A stretch of 64,000 bases of DNA from CAZKRL01 sp964555295 (GTDB lineage: Bacteria; Bacteroidota; Bacteroidia; Flavobacteriales_D; Sanyastnellaceae), in contig CAZKRL010000002.1 in the NCBI GenBank assembly GCA_964555295.1, positions 59,529 to 123,528 of the forward strand. The letters are read 5' to 3'. The notes under the pieces were generated by a model, which was not told the DNA's origin, did no database searches, and saw nothing but the letters and a program-made list of their open reading frames with translations. Positions within the stretch are counted from its first letter, which is position 1; each line of letters starts with the position of its first letter. Shown piece after piece: positions 40,796 to 49,290 of the stretch. The position numbers and the translations under genes were made by a program.

Positions 40796-41843
40796 ACCGA
40801 TCAAAACGCGCCTCACAGACTGGAGCAAGGGCTCGGGATGCGGATGCAAAATCTCACCTGCCGACCTCAAACAAATTTTGCACTCTGGCGATGATATATT
40901 TCCTGCATCGCCCGATTTATGGGTCGGCTATGACACCTCCGATGATGCCGCAGTGTTGCATTGGAGTAATGACCGTGGACTGATTAGTACAGTAGATTTT
41001 TTCACCCCCATGGTGAATGATGCTAAGGATTTTGGAAAGGTGGCGGCCGCCAATGCGCTGAGCGATGTGTACGCTATGGGGGGCACGCCTCTCATGGCTG
41101 TTGCAATTCTTGGTTGGCCCGTTGGTCGATTACCATTACAACAAGCGAGCGAGGTGATCGATGGCGCGCGATTCATCTGTAGGATGGCCGGGATACCTCT
41201 GGCAGGAGGGCATAGCATAGAGTCATCAGAGCCCTTTTTTGGATTAGCGGTCAGTGGCGCGGTAGATAAAAATCAAATGCTTACCAATGCAGGAGCCAAA
41301 CCCGGTGATGTTCTAATCCTCACGAAACCCATTGGCAATGGAATCATATTAGCCGCTGAAAAGCGCGGGCTGCTTCAGCAAACAGCCCATCTGGATACAG
41401 CGTTGAGTTATATGTGTAGTTTGAACAAGGTGGGCTCTGACTTGGTCTCATTTGGCGGGGTAAACGCGCTCACAGATGTTACGGGCTTTGGTTTGTTGGG
41501 ACACCTCACGGAAATGTGCCTTGCCTCAAATGTTTCGGCTGAAGTGGATTTCAATAAAATCCCACTGTACCCCTTCTTAGACAACTATATAGAGAAGAGC
41601 ATTTATCCTGATATGACAATGAAGAATTACTCTCATTTCGCCAGTAGTACTGAGGTTATCGGGATGAGAGAATTGTTGATTATGTGCGACCCTCAAACCA
41701 GTGGTGGTTTGTTGATTGCCGTTTCTGCCGATGCATCAGCCGCTGTATTGGAAGGCCTTAAACAGGGCGGACATCATTGTGCAATAATGGGTCGCTTTAC
41801 CGAGGTTGCCGAGAAACGAATTTTTTTCAAACAGGCTTTTTGA
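40773..41843 (+). CDS. selD: Selenide, water dikinase (selenophosphate synthetase)
   Basis: 356-residue ATP-dependent enzyme making selenophosphate from selenide. The active-site loop GSGCGCKISP (Cys in place of Sec) is near residue 25, followed by DDAAV, AANALSDVYAMGG and TDVTGFGLLGH. Start: MEKMQMPEPIKTRLTDWS from ATG 40773; the frame is open to 40746, but the shorter form fits the family better. The 23-base overlap with mnmH is strong evidence of co-translation. No selenocysteine machinery was seen, so the product may serve tRNA selenation alone. Confidence 0.95.
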   Translation: MEKMQMPEPIKTRLTDWSKGSGCGCKISPADLKQILHSGDDIFPASPDLWVGYDTSDDAAVLHWSNDRGLISTVDFFTPMVNDAKDFGKVAAANALSDVYAMGGTPLMAVAILGWPVGRLPLQQASEVIDGARFICRMAGIPLAGGHSIESSEPFFGLAVSGAVDKNQMLTNAGAKPGDVLILTKPIGNGIILAAEKRGLLQQTAHLDTALSYMCSLNKVGSDLVSFGGVNALTDVTGFGLLGHLTEMCLASNVSAEVDFNKIPLYPFLDNYIEKSIYPDMTMKNYSHFASSTEVIGMRELLIMCDPQTSGGLLIAVSADASAAVLEGLKQGGHHCAIMGRFTEVAEKRIFFKQAF

Positions 41844-41903
41844 AGATTGACCTATTTGGCGTTTTTGGTTATAATTCGGTTTTTCGATACATCACAAACC
41901 AAT

Positions 41904-41957
41904 ATGGAAAAATCCATTTTTGTTCTTACACTTATCATTGCAATGGGGTTATTTTAA
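41904..41957 (+). CDS. Possible 17-residue hydrophobic leader peptide
   Basis: ATG 41904 encodes MEKSIFVLTLIIAMGLF followed by TAA, a single short hydrophobic segment, 14 bases before the PBP1A start. It could be a small membrane peptide, a leader that couples translation to PBP1A, or chance. No conservation evidence is available here. Confidence 0.2.
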   Translation: MEKSIFVLTLIIAMGLF

Positions 41958-41970
41958 CCCGCGATTACAA

Positions 41971-44415
41971 ATGAGTAAAGCCCCCGTAACAAAGTCAAAA
42001 AAGAGCAGTTGGGTGAAATGGTGCTGGATAATTGGCCTGGCACCATTGGTGCTTATTGCACTTTTGGTTTTGATTGCATTTATGAGCGGTTTACCGGATG
42101 TTGAGGATCTTGCAAACCCGAAAATCAATCTCGCTACAAGGGTCATTAGTATTGATGGCAAGACAATTGGTACTTACTACAAGGAGAATCGCGAAGACAT
42201 TCATTATCACGAGTTACCCCCTCATTTAATTGATGCGCTTATTGCTACGGAAGACGTCCGATTTCTGGATCATAGCGGAGTAGATGTGATTGGATTGTTT
42301 CGGGCCTTATTCAAAGCGGGCACAGATGGTGGTGGCAGCACTATAACCCAACAATTTGCTAAAATGCTTTTTACCGAGCGATATGAAAGCGTGTCTCTTC
42401 CCATGCGCGTTTTTCAAAAGGTGCGCGAGTGGATTATAGCTTGTCGGATAGAGAGTCTTTATACGAAGGAGGAAATTATTGCGATGTATTTGAATCAATA
42501 TGATTTCCTGAATCAGGCCGTGGGAATTAAGTCGGCGGCAAAGGTGTATTTCAACACGACTCCAGAGAAACTCACGGTAGATCAATCGGCAATGCTTGTG
42601 GGTATGCTGAAAAACTCGTCGTTATTCAATCCCTTGCGGAGGGAAGAGTTGGTAACGAAAAGGCGCGAAGTGGTTTTAAGTCAAATGGAAAAATACGGTT
42701 TCTTGTCTCAAGGTCAGTATGATTCATTGAGGGTGTTGCCTTTGGGTATTTCCTATCAAAGGATGAGTCACGATGAAGGTACCGCCCCTTACTTTAGAGA
42801 GGTACTTCGACTGGAACTTGAAAAGCTATTTGAGGAAAAGAATGAAGACGGCTCCTACCGTCTCGCCAAGCCCGATGGTAGCCGCTATGATTTGTACCGG
42901 GATGGATTGAAAGTGTATACTACCATCGACTCACGAATGCAGCAACACGCAGAATGGGCTGTTGTGGAGCATCTGAAGAAGGAGCTTCAACCGCTCTTCA
43001 CAAAGGATGTGGCACGGAGAAATAAGGAAAATTATCCATTTTATAATCGTATTTCAAAGGCCGACATGGAGGCGATACTGCAGCGAGCAGTGAAGGATAG
43101 CGATAGGTTCAAGTTTACCCACGGTAAAATGTGTCCCGAGTGCATGAGACCTGAAGTCTACATTGTAGAGGAGAACAATAACAACGAAACACAATTTTTT
43201 TGCGACCCCGGGAAGAGGGGTTGTGGACATCGATGGACGAAGCGTTCTGATGAGGATTTGCAGAGGGAGTGGGACCAACCTGTTGCAATGAAGGTGTTTA
43301 CACACTTTGGTCCGAAGGACACCGTGCTTTCTCCCATGGACAGCATACGGTATCATAAGGCCATTTTACACGCATCGCTCATGTCGATAGAACCGCGCAC
43401 AGGATTTGTGAAGGCATGGGTCGGTGGAATCGATTTCAAGAACTTCAAATTTGATAACGTTTATCAGTCTGCAAGGCAGGTAGGTTCAACCTTCAAACCC
43501 CTTGTTTACGCCACCGCGTTGCGAATGGGAAAGGACCCTTCAGACCCTGTGGATGGCTCACCATTTTGTTGGGGCAACTGGTGTCCGAAGGGCGGTGGAG
43601 GAACCATGTCTATGAAATGTGCAATTGCGAATTCCGTCAACACGGTCGCAGCTCGGCTTGCATTTACCTACGGCATTGATAATGTTGTCAAACTCGCACG
43701 GCGCCTTGGAATTACTTCTCATTTAGAACCCACGGGGCCACTCGCTCTCGGCGCAGCCAGCATTCCTCTTTTCCAGATGGTGGGCGCAATAAGCTCTTTT
43801 GCTAACGATGGTGTGTATGTGCAACCCCGATTTTATATTCGAATTGAAGACAAACATGGCACGGCAATCTATGAAGCCCCAACAGTTGTTGAACAGGCGA
43901 TTGACCCTTGTGATGCCTATCAGCTTTTGTCTATTATGAAGGCTGTAGTAGACGGTAGCTGCGGTAGTGGCACAGGCGTTCGCTTAAAATATTCGGGTAA
44001 ACCTTATGGAGGAATTAAATACCCAACCGCCGGCAAGACGGGTACAACCCAAAACAATAGCGATGGTTGGTTCATCGGTGTCACTCCCGACCTTGCTACC
44101 GGCGTTTGGGTTGGAGCTCAAGATCCGACAGTGAGGTTCACTTCTACAGCCATCGGACAGGGGGCTAATACAGGTTTGCCTATTTATGGTTACTATATGA
44201 ATAAGGTCTATGCAGACCCTGAGATTAAGATTTCGAGAGAGGATTTTAAAGTTCCGCTGCGTTGCGGTTCAGTGGATGAATCTGATGCGGTAATGGCTGA
44301 GGATATGATTGTTGACTACGACGAACTCTTCAATGAAGACGAGGAAACAGAGTCAGAGCAGAAGAGAGAGAAGACAATTCCTACTGAAACTCAGGAGATC
44401 ATGGAGGATGAGTGA
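41971..44415 (+). CDS. mrcA: Class A penicillin-binding protein 1A
   Basis: 814-residue bifunctional wall synthase. One membrane anchor (about residues 17-38), a GT51 glycosyltransferase domain (IATEDVRFLDHSGVD with catalytic Glu, GGSTITQQFAKMLF), then a transpeptidase domain (GSTFKPLVYA with the active Ser, SVN, KTGTT). Between them is an unusual segment with CPEC and, 20 residues on, CDPGKRGC then GHRW (43132-43224), which looks like a zinc ribbon. The C-terminal tail is acidic and Glu-rich. ATG 41971 is chosen over 41920 because it places the basic cytoplasmic segment directly before the anchor. Confidence 0.93.
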   Translation: MSKAPVTKSKKSSWVKWCWIIGLAPLVLIALLVLIAFMSGLPDVEDLANPKINLATRVISIDGKTIGTYYKENREDIHYHELPPHLIDALIATEDVRFLDHSGVDVIGLFRALFKAGTDGGGSTITQQFAKMLFTERYESVSLPMRVFQKVREWIIACRIESLYTKEEIIAMYLNQYDFLNQAVGIKSAAKVYFNTTPEKLTVDQSAMLVGMLKNSSLFNPLRREELVTKRREVVLSQMEKYGFLSQGQYDSLRVLPLGISYQRMSHDEGTAPYFREVLRLELEKLFEEKNEDGSYRLAKPDGSRYDLYRDGLKVYTTIDSRMQQHAEWAVVEHLKKELQPLFTKDVARRNKENYPFYNRISKADMEAILQRAVKDSDRFKFTHGKMCPECMRPEVYIVEENNNNETQFFCDPGKRGCGHRWTKRSDEDLQREWDQPVAMKVFTHFGPKDTVLSPMDSIRYHKAILHASLMSIEPRTGFVKAWVGGIDFKNFKFDNVYQSARQVGSTFKPLVYATALRMGKDPSDPVDGSPFCWGNWCPKGGGGTMSMKCAIANSVNTVAARLAFTYGIDNVVKLARRLGITSHLEPTGPLALGAASIPLFQMVGAISSFANDGVYVQPRFYIRIEDKHGTAIYEAPTVVEQAIDPCDAYQLLSIMKAVVDGSCGSGTGVRLKYSGKPYGGIKYPTAGKTGTTQNNSDGWFIGVTPDLATGVWVGAQDPTVRFTSTAIGQGANTGLPIYGYYMNKVYADPEIKISREDFKVPLRCGSVDESDAVMAEDMIVDYDELFNEDEETESEQKREKTIPTETQEIMEDE

Positions 44416-44422
44416 GCATAGT

Positions 44423-44430
44423 TACTTTTG
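44423..44430 (+). promoter_or_regulatory. Candidate -7 box of scoAB
   Basis: TACTTTTG, a perfect TAnnTTTG match, 18 bases before the scoA ATG at 44449 and overlapping the longer TTG start at 44428. No clear -33 TTG. Confidence 0.4.
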
Positions 44431-44448
44431 TCTTTCACTTATTCAATC

Positions 44449-45153
44449 ATGCCAATCAATAAAGTTGTTACGGGCGCTGAAGAGGCGTGCGCTGATATAA
44501 AAAGTAATATGACCCTAATGGTCGGCGGGTTCGGGCTCTGCGGGATTCCCGAAAACTGTATTGCTCAACTGGTGAAAATGGGGGTCAACAATCTCACATG
44601 CATTAGCAACAATGCCGGCGTTGATGATTTCGGTCTAGGTTTATTGCTGCAGCAAAAACAAATCAGGAAAATGATTTCATCCTATGTCGGCGAGAATGCG
44701 GAGTTCGAGAGGCAAATGCTGAGCGGCGAGTTAGAGGTGGAACTTATTCCACAAGGAACTTTGGCTACGAGGTGCCTGGCCGCAGGATATGGTATGCCCG
44801 CTATTTTTACTCCGGCAGGTGTTGGAACCGAGGTGGCAATAGGCAAGGAAATTCGTCGATTCAACGACAAGGAATATCTTATGGAGATGGCCTTTGAATC
44901 AGATTTTGCAATTGTTAAGGCATGGAAGGGTGATAGCAAGGGCAATCTCGTCTACCGCCACACCGCCAGAAACTTCAATCCTATGATGGCAATGGCTGGA
45001 AAAATTACGATTGCTGAAGTAGAGGAGCTAGTGCCAAATGGCACACTAGACCCCGATCAAATTCATACCCCTGGTGTATATGTACATAGAATTTTTCAGG
45101 GCGTGAATTATGAAAAGCGCATCGAGCAAAAAACAGTTAGAAGTAAATCTTGA
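44449..45153 (+). CDS. scoA: 3-oxoacid CoA-transferase subunit A
   Basis: 234-residue alpha subunit of a succinyl-CoA:acetoacetate CoA-transferase (family I). It carries the glycine-rich VGGFGLCGIPENCI motif near the N-terminus and FTPAGVGTEVAIGKEIRRFN, and the conserved KAWKGDSKGNLVYR. With ScoB it activates acetoacetate for ketone-body or leucine catabolism. The start at 44449 gives the family N-terminus; 3 bases separate it from scoB. Confidence 0.93.
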   Translation: MPINKVVTGAEEACADIKSNMTLMVGGFGLCGIPENCIAQLVKMGVNNLTCISNNAGVDDFGLGLLLQQKQIRKMISSYVGENAEFERQMLSGELEVELIPQGTLATRCLAAGYGMPAIFTPAGVGTEVAIGKEIRRFNDKEYLMEMAFESDFAIVKAWKGDSKGNLVYRHTARNFNPMMAMAGKITIAEVEELVPNGTLDPDQIHTPGVYVHRIFQGVNYEKRIEQKTVRSKS

Positions 45154-45156
45154 AGT

Positions 45157-45789
45157 ATGGCACTTGATAAAATCGGTATAGCGAGACGAATTGCTCAAGA
45201 AGTCAAAGACGGCATGTATGTGAATTTAGGCATTGGCATACCAACGCTGGTTGCAAATTATTTGCCCGAAGGAATCGAAGTGGAGCTCCAATCAGAAAAT
45301 GGTTTGTTGGGAATGGGACCATTTCCTTGGGAGGGGGAAGAAGATGCTGATCTAATCAATGCAGGTAAGCAAACGATAACAATGTTGGCGGGAAGCGCTG
45401 TTTTTGATTCGGCGATGAGCTTCGGAATGATAAGGGCGCAAAAAATTGATCTGACTATTCTGGGAGCTATGGAGGTGAGTGAAAGAGGGGATATTGCAAA
45501 TTGGAAAGTGCCCGGAAAAATGGTAAAAGGAATGGGGGGCGCTATGGATTTGGTCGCATCGGCAAAGAATATAATCGTAGCAATGCAGCATTGTGATAAG
45601 GCAGGAAATTCGAAGCTTCTACCCAACTGCACATTGCCACTGACAGGTGTTTCGTGCGTAAAAAAAATTGTTAGTGATCTCGGAGTATTCGATGTACGCG
45701 ATGGCGCTTTTCATATCGTAGAACTCGCACCCGGTGTTACAATAGACGAGGTACGCGCTAAAACAGCAGGGAAACTCGTCGTGTCATGA
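45157..45789 (+). CDS. scoB: 3-oxoacid CoA-transferase subunit B
   Basis: 210-residue beta subunit. The catalytic glutamate lies in LQSENGLLGMGPF (about residue 46), preceded by VNLGIGIPTLVANYLP. Other conserved parts are DSAMSFGMIR and GGAMDLVASAKNIIVAMQH. The pair's normal length and tight spacing indicate a functional heterodimeric enzyme. Confidence 0.94.
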   Translation: MALDKIGIARRIAQEVKDGMYVNLGIGIPTLVANYLPEGIEVELQSENGLLGMGPFPWEGEEDADLINAGKQTITMLAGSAVFDSAMSFGMIRAQKIDLTILGAMEVSERGDIANWKVPGKMVKGMGGAMDLVASAKNIIVAMQHCDKAGNSKLLPNCTLPLTGVSCVKKIVSDLGVFDVRDGAFHIVELAPGVTIDEVRAKTAGKLVVS

Positions 45790-45876
45790 ATTCATAGGAA
45801 CGCAATAAAATCGCGTTATCAAGACGATCAATGTGTTGTCTGTTTCAAATATTTTTTTCCGTGATGAGAGCTCCTC

Positions 45877-46386
45877 TCATTTTGTTGGCTCGAAATCAAG
45901 CGAAATCGCATTCATGCAGTAACGCTTATAAGTAGGCGCTGGCCCATCGTCGAAAATGTGGCCGAGGTGAGAATCACATCTTCCGCAAGTTACCTCTGTG
46001 CGTCGCATCCCATGAGAGTTGTCTTGCTTATAGCTCATGGCCCCTGGCCTCGCCGACTCAAAGAAACTTGGCCATCCGCACGAGCTGATGAACTTTGCGT
46101 CGGACTCGAAGAGATGATTACCACATGCTGCGCAAAAGTATTTGCCCTTCCCTTCGAACTTCCATAACTCCCCGGTAAATGCCCGCTCAGTATCCTGCTC
46201 GCGCGCTACACGATATAGGTCTGCAGATAGAATTTTCTTCCATTCTGAATTTGGTAATTGCAATAGCGATGTGTCTGTCTTCGAGTAATAAAAATGTTTC
46301 ATGGGGAGATGATTGGATTGTGGTCTCGCGTCGGACTGTGCTGTGCAGGAAACAAGAATTTTTGTCAATAGCACATATGTTGTCAT
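45877..46386 (-). CDS. msrB: Peptide-methionine (R)-S-oxide reductase MsrB, possibly exported
   Basis: About 169 residues from ATG 46386. MsrB domain: WKFEGKGKYFCAACGNHLF, GWPSFF, RTEVTCGRCDSHLGHIF and catalytic Cys in KRYCMNAISLDF; two CxxC pairs bind zinc. The N-terminus MTTYVLLTKILVSCTAQS looks like a short lipoprotein signal (LVSC), which would place it in the envelope, but it is short and contains a lysine; a cytoplasmic form from ATG 46302 (MKHFYYSK) is the alternative. The enzyme reduces R-methionine sulfoxide in proteins. Confidence 0.88.
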   Translation of the reverse strand: MTTYVLLTKILVSCTAQSDARPQSNHLPMKHFYYSKTDTSLLQLPNSEWKKILSADLYRVAREQDTERAFTGELWKFEGKGKYFCAACGNHLFESDAKFISSCGWPSFFESARPGAMSYKQDNSHGMRRTEVTCGRCDSHLGHIFDDGPAPTYKRYCMNAISLDFEPTK

Positions 46387-46540
46387 TGACTGAAAAACGC
46401 ATTGGATGAAACGGGATACCACACAGGAAAAACAACGCGGCAAATAGTAAGTTTAGGTTGATAGAAAAATTTGTGAGCGCAATTTCTAGGAAATAGTGCA
46501 GAGCGCATAAAACAATATGTCGCGCAATATGACCCCGCCT

Positions 46541-46548
46541 TAAATTTG
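46541..46548 (+). promoter_or_regulatory. Candidate -7 box of the legionaminic acid operon
   Basis: TAAATTTG, a perfect TAnnTTTG match, 8 bases before the legB ATG. This implies an almost leaderless transcript. No -33 TTG at 17-23 bases. Confidence 0.4.
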
Positions 46549-46556
46549 TCGAGACG

Positions 46557-47555
46557 ATGAATTGGACAGAAAAACGTGTATTGGTTACAGGTGCCGACGG
46601 ATTTATTGGTAGTCACCTCGTGGAAGAGTTGCTCGAATCAGGCGCTAACGTGCGCGCTTTTGTGTTTTATAACTCGTTCAACTCATGGGGGTGGATCGAT
46701 AGCTTCCCTGAGCATAAAAGACAGCGAATCGAAATCGTTTCCGGTGATATACGTGATCCCAATGGGGTAAGAAGCGTTATGCAGGGGGTAGATGTTGTTT
46801 TTCATCTTGCGGCGCTTATTGCCATTCCATTTTCCTATCATTCTCCTGACACGTATGTCGATACCAACGTTAAAGGCACACTCAACATTCTTCAGGCAGC
46901 CAGAGACGCGGGTGTGTCAAGAGTATTGGTAACTTCTACAAGTGAAGTGTACGGCACAGCTGTGTATGTGCCTATCGACGAGAAACATCCACGTCAACCA
47001 CAGTCACCTTATTCGGCCTCCAAAATTGGGGCTGATTGTATTGCGGAATCTTTCTATCGGAGCTTCGGCACTCCGGTTACAATAGTTCGACCTTTTAATA
47101 CATACGGTCCCCGCCAAAGCGCGCGCGCTGTTATTCCTACGATTATCACTCAGCTCCTAAGCGAGGTTGATGACATCCAACTTGGCGATCTTTCTCCAAC
47201 ACGAGACTTGCTTTTTGTAAAAGACACAGCACGTGCATTTATCGCCATTGCCGAATGTGAGTCTCTCATTGGAGAAGATTGCAACATTGCTACTGGGGAG
47301 GAAATTTCTATAGGCGACCTGGCCCAGAAGCTCATCGATAAAATCCGTCCCGAAAGTCGAATAGTCAATGACTCGAAACGCATACGGCCAGAGAAAAGTG
47401 AAGTTTTTCGACTGCTCGGGAGTTGCGAGAAATTAATGAAACATACACACTGGAGAAAGTCGCTTTCTCTTGACGAAGGTCTCGATGAGACCATTCGATG
47501 GTTTTCAGACGCAAATAACAGATCAGGATATAAATCCTCAATCTATAACCTCTGA
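46557..47555 (+). CDS. legB: NAD-dependent 4,6-dehydratase LegB
   Basis: 332-residue short-chain dehydratase (extended SDR). NAD motif TGADGFIGSH; catalytic region SPYSASKIGAD (Tyr-x3-Lys); LegB-typical HLAALIAIPFSYHSPDTYVD and RPFNTYGPRQSARAVIPTII. It converts a nucleotide-linked N-acetylglucosamine to the 4-keto-6-deoxy sugar, the first step towards legionaminic acid. First gene of a tight five-gene unit; nucleotide specificity (UDP versus GDP) cannot be read from sequence. Confidence 0.92.
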   Translation: MNWTEKRVLVTGADGFIGSHLVEELLESGANVRAFVFYNSFNSWGWIDSFPEHKRQRIEIVSGDIRDPNGVRSVMQGVDVVFHLAALIAIPFSYHSPDTYVDTNVKGTLNILQAARDAGVSRVLVTSTSEVYGTAVYVPIDEKHPRQPQSPYSASKIGADCIAESFYRSFGTPVTIVRPFNTYGPRQSARAVIPTIITQLLSEVDDIQLGDLSPTRDLLFVKDTARAFIAIAECESLIGEDCNIATGEEISIGDLAQKLIDKIRPESRIVNDSKRIRPEKSEVFRLLGSCEKLMKHTHWRKSLSLDEGLDETIRWFSDANNRSGYKSSIYNL

Positions 47556-47563
47556 TATTCTTT

Positions 47564-48709
47564 ATGGAGACAGCAAAGTCTACTTTTGAGTTTATCCGAA
47601 GTTTATTTCGTCAACAAGCAGCTTTTATTCCACTTCATGCACCTTCCTTTAACGGCAATGAGAAGGCTTATCTGAATGAATGCATCGATAGCACATATGT
47701 GTCATCTGTTGGGCCCTTTGTTGATCGATTCGAAGAGTGGATCAGGAATTATACAGGAGCGAAATACGCCATCGCAATAGTTAACGGCACGTCGGCACTG
47801 CATTTGGCGTTACAACTCGCCGGCGTGAAGCGCGGTGAATTGGTGGTAACCCAAGCGCTTTCTTTCATCGCAACCTGCAATGCAATTTCTTACCTCGGCG
47901 CTGAGCCGGTTTTTGTGGATGTTGATCGAAAAACGCTGGGTATGTCTGCGAGCGCGCTGAGCGATTTCTTCCGCCAGTGTGAAACGACTCCAGCGGGTTG
48001 TATGCATCGCCCCTCAGGCAAACGCGTTGCCGCTTGTGTGCCAATGCACACTTTCGGAATAGCAGCGGAAATGGATGAGATAATCTCATTGTGTAACGCA
48101 TTTGGAGTTTCAGTTGTTGAGGATGCAGCAGAATCACTTGGCACAAAATGGAAGGGAATACACACCGGTAGATTTGGGCATTTAGGTATATATAGTTTCA
48201 ATGGCAACAAGACAGTGACATGCGGCGGCGGGGGTATTATCGTTACCGATGATGATCGTTTAGGCCCCTTGGCAAAACATATCTCTACACAAGCTAAGGT
48301 GCCGCATCGCTGGGATTTTGTGCATGATCAAATAGGTTATAACTACCGTTGTCCAAATATCAATGCTGCACTCGCTTTGGCCCAGCTTGAGCAATTAGAA
48401 AAATTTATTGAAGACAAGCGTGCAATCGCAAGGGCTTATGCAGAGCATTTTTCTCAAACCGAATGGGAATTTATCGAAGTACCAGAGAATTGCTCCAGTA
48501 ATCACTGGCTCAATGCGGTGTTGTTTCGTTCGCGCGAAGAGCGAGATGCCTTTTTGGCTGCCTCCAATGATCAAGGAATAATGACACGTCCTGCATGGGA
48601 GCTCATGCATCGGTTACCAATGTTTTCGCACTGCCTGCATGATGGGCTAAGAATTAGTTCGGATATTGCTGACCGGCTTGTCAATCTGCCAAGCTCATAC
48701 CGCCCATGA
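47564..48709 (+). CDS. legC: PLP-dependent aminotransferase LegC
   Basis: 381-residue DegT/DnrJ/EryC1-family sugar aminotransferase that aminates the 4-keto sugar made by LegB. The PLP lysine is Lys216 in FNGNKTVTCGGGG. N-terminal PLHAPSFNGNEKAYLNECID and SVGPFVDRFEEW match LegC-type enzymes. It follows legB by 8 bases and overlaps the acyltransferase by 4 (ATGA). Confidence 0.92.
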   Translation: METAKSTFEFIRSLFRQQAAFIPLHAPSFNGNEKAYLNECIDSTYVSSVGPFVDRFEEWIRNYTGAKYAIAIVNGTSALHLALQLAGVKRGELVVTQALSFIATCNAISYLGAEPVFVDVDRKTLGMSASALSDFFRQCETTPAGCMHRPSGKRVAACVPMHTFGIAAEMDEIISLCNAFGVSVVEDAAESLGTKWKGIHTGRFGHLGIYSFNGNKTVTCGGGGIIVTDDDRLGPLAKHISTQAKVPHRWDFVHDQIGYNYRCPNINAALALAQLEQLEKFIEDKRAIARAYAEHFSQTEWEFIEVPENCSSNHWLNAVLFRSREERDAFLAASNDQGIMTRPAWELMHRLPMFSHCLHDGLRISSDIADRLVNLPSSYRP

Positions 48710-49290
48710 CATTACTCAAAAGCAAATACCTAACCGAACATGATTTAAGCGATTATGGTTTTCGTTCCTTGGGAAGGAATGTTCGCATTTCCTCGGATGT
48801 TCGGGTATACGGGCAAGAGAATATCTCCATTGGAAATGATGTGCGGATAGATGATTTTACCATCCTGTCAGCAGCAAATGGCTCCATCGAAATTGGCAAC
48901 CACGTATTTGTGGCCAGAGGATGTCACTTGAGTGGCACAATGCATCTGAGAATTCATGACTTCGTTACCCTCGCGGGCAATGTAACGATTTACACTGCCT
49001 CAGATGATTATAGCGGAGAAAGTCTTACCGGACAAGCGATTCCGCCCGTTTTTACAAAACTTAAAGGGGGATTGGTCGAGATTCATAAGCATGTTATTCT
49101 TGGAACCGGAACCTCAGTTATTGGTCCGGCGCAATTATGTGAGGGCAGCGGTACAGGCGCAATGTCATTGGTCATCAGAGATCTTGAGCCCTGGAGCTTA
49201 TATGTAGGATGCCCCGCGAAAAAAATCGCGGATAAAAGTCGCGGAGCCATGGCGCAGGAAAATCTATTTTTGAAGAGTGACTTGAAATGA
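48706..49290 (+). CDS. legH: Left-handed beta-helix N-acyltransferase (LegH-like)
   Basis: 194-residue hexapeptide-repeat acyltransferase with repeated I/V-G-N type turns (ISIGNDVRIDDF, IEIGNHVFVARG, VILGTGTSVIG) and a final acyl-acceptor loop GCPAKK. In this context it should N-acetylate the 4-amino group formed by LegC. Overlaps both neighbours by 4 bases. The assignment to LegH is from context; O-acetylation of the final sugar is possible. Confidence 0.8.
   Translation: MTLLKSKYLTEHDLSDYGFRSLGRNVRISSDVRVYGQENISIGNDVRIDDFTILSAANGSIEIGNHVFVARGCHLSGTMHLRIHDFVTLAGNVTIYTASDDYSGESLTGQAIPPVFTKLKGGLVEIHKHVILGTGTSVIGPAQLCEGSGTGAMSLVIRDLEPWSLYVGCPAKKIADKSRGAMAQENLFLKSDLK

Noticed and set aside
45800..45830. 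Hairpin AACGC...GCGTT after scoB as terminator
   Set aside because: Only five base pairs and no following T-run.
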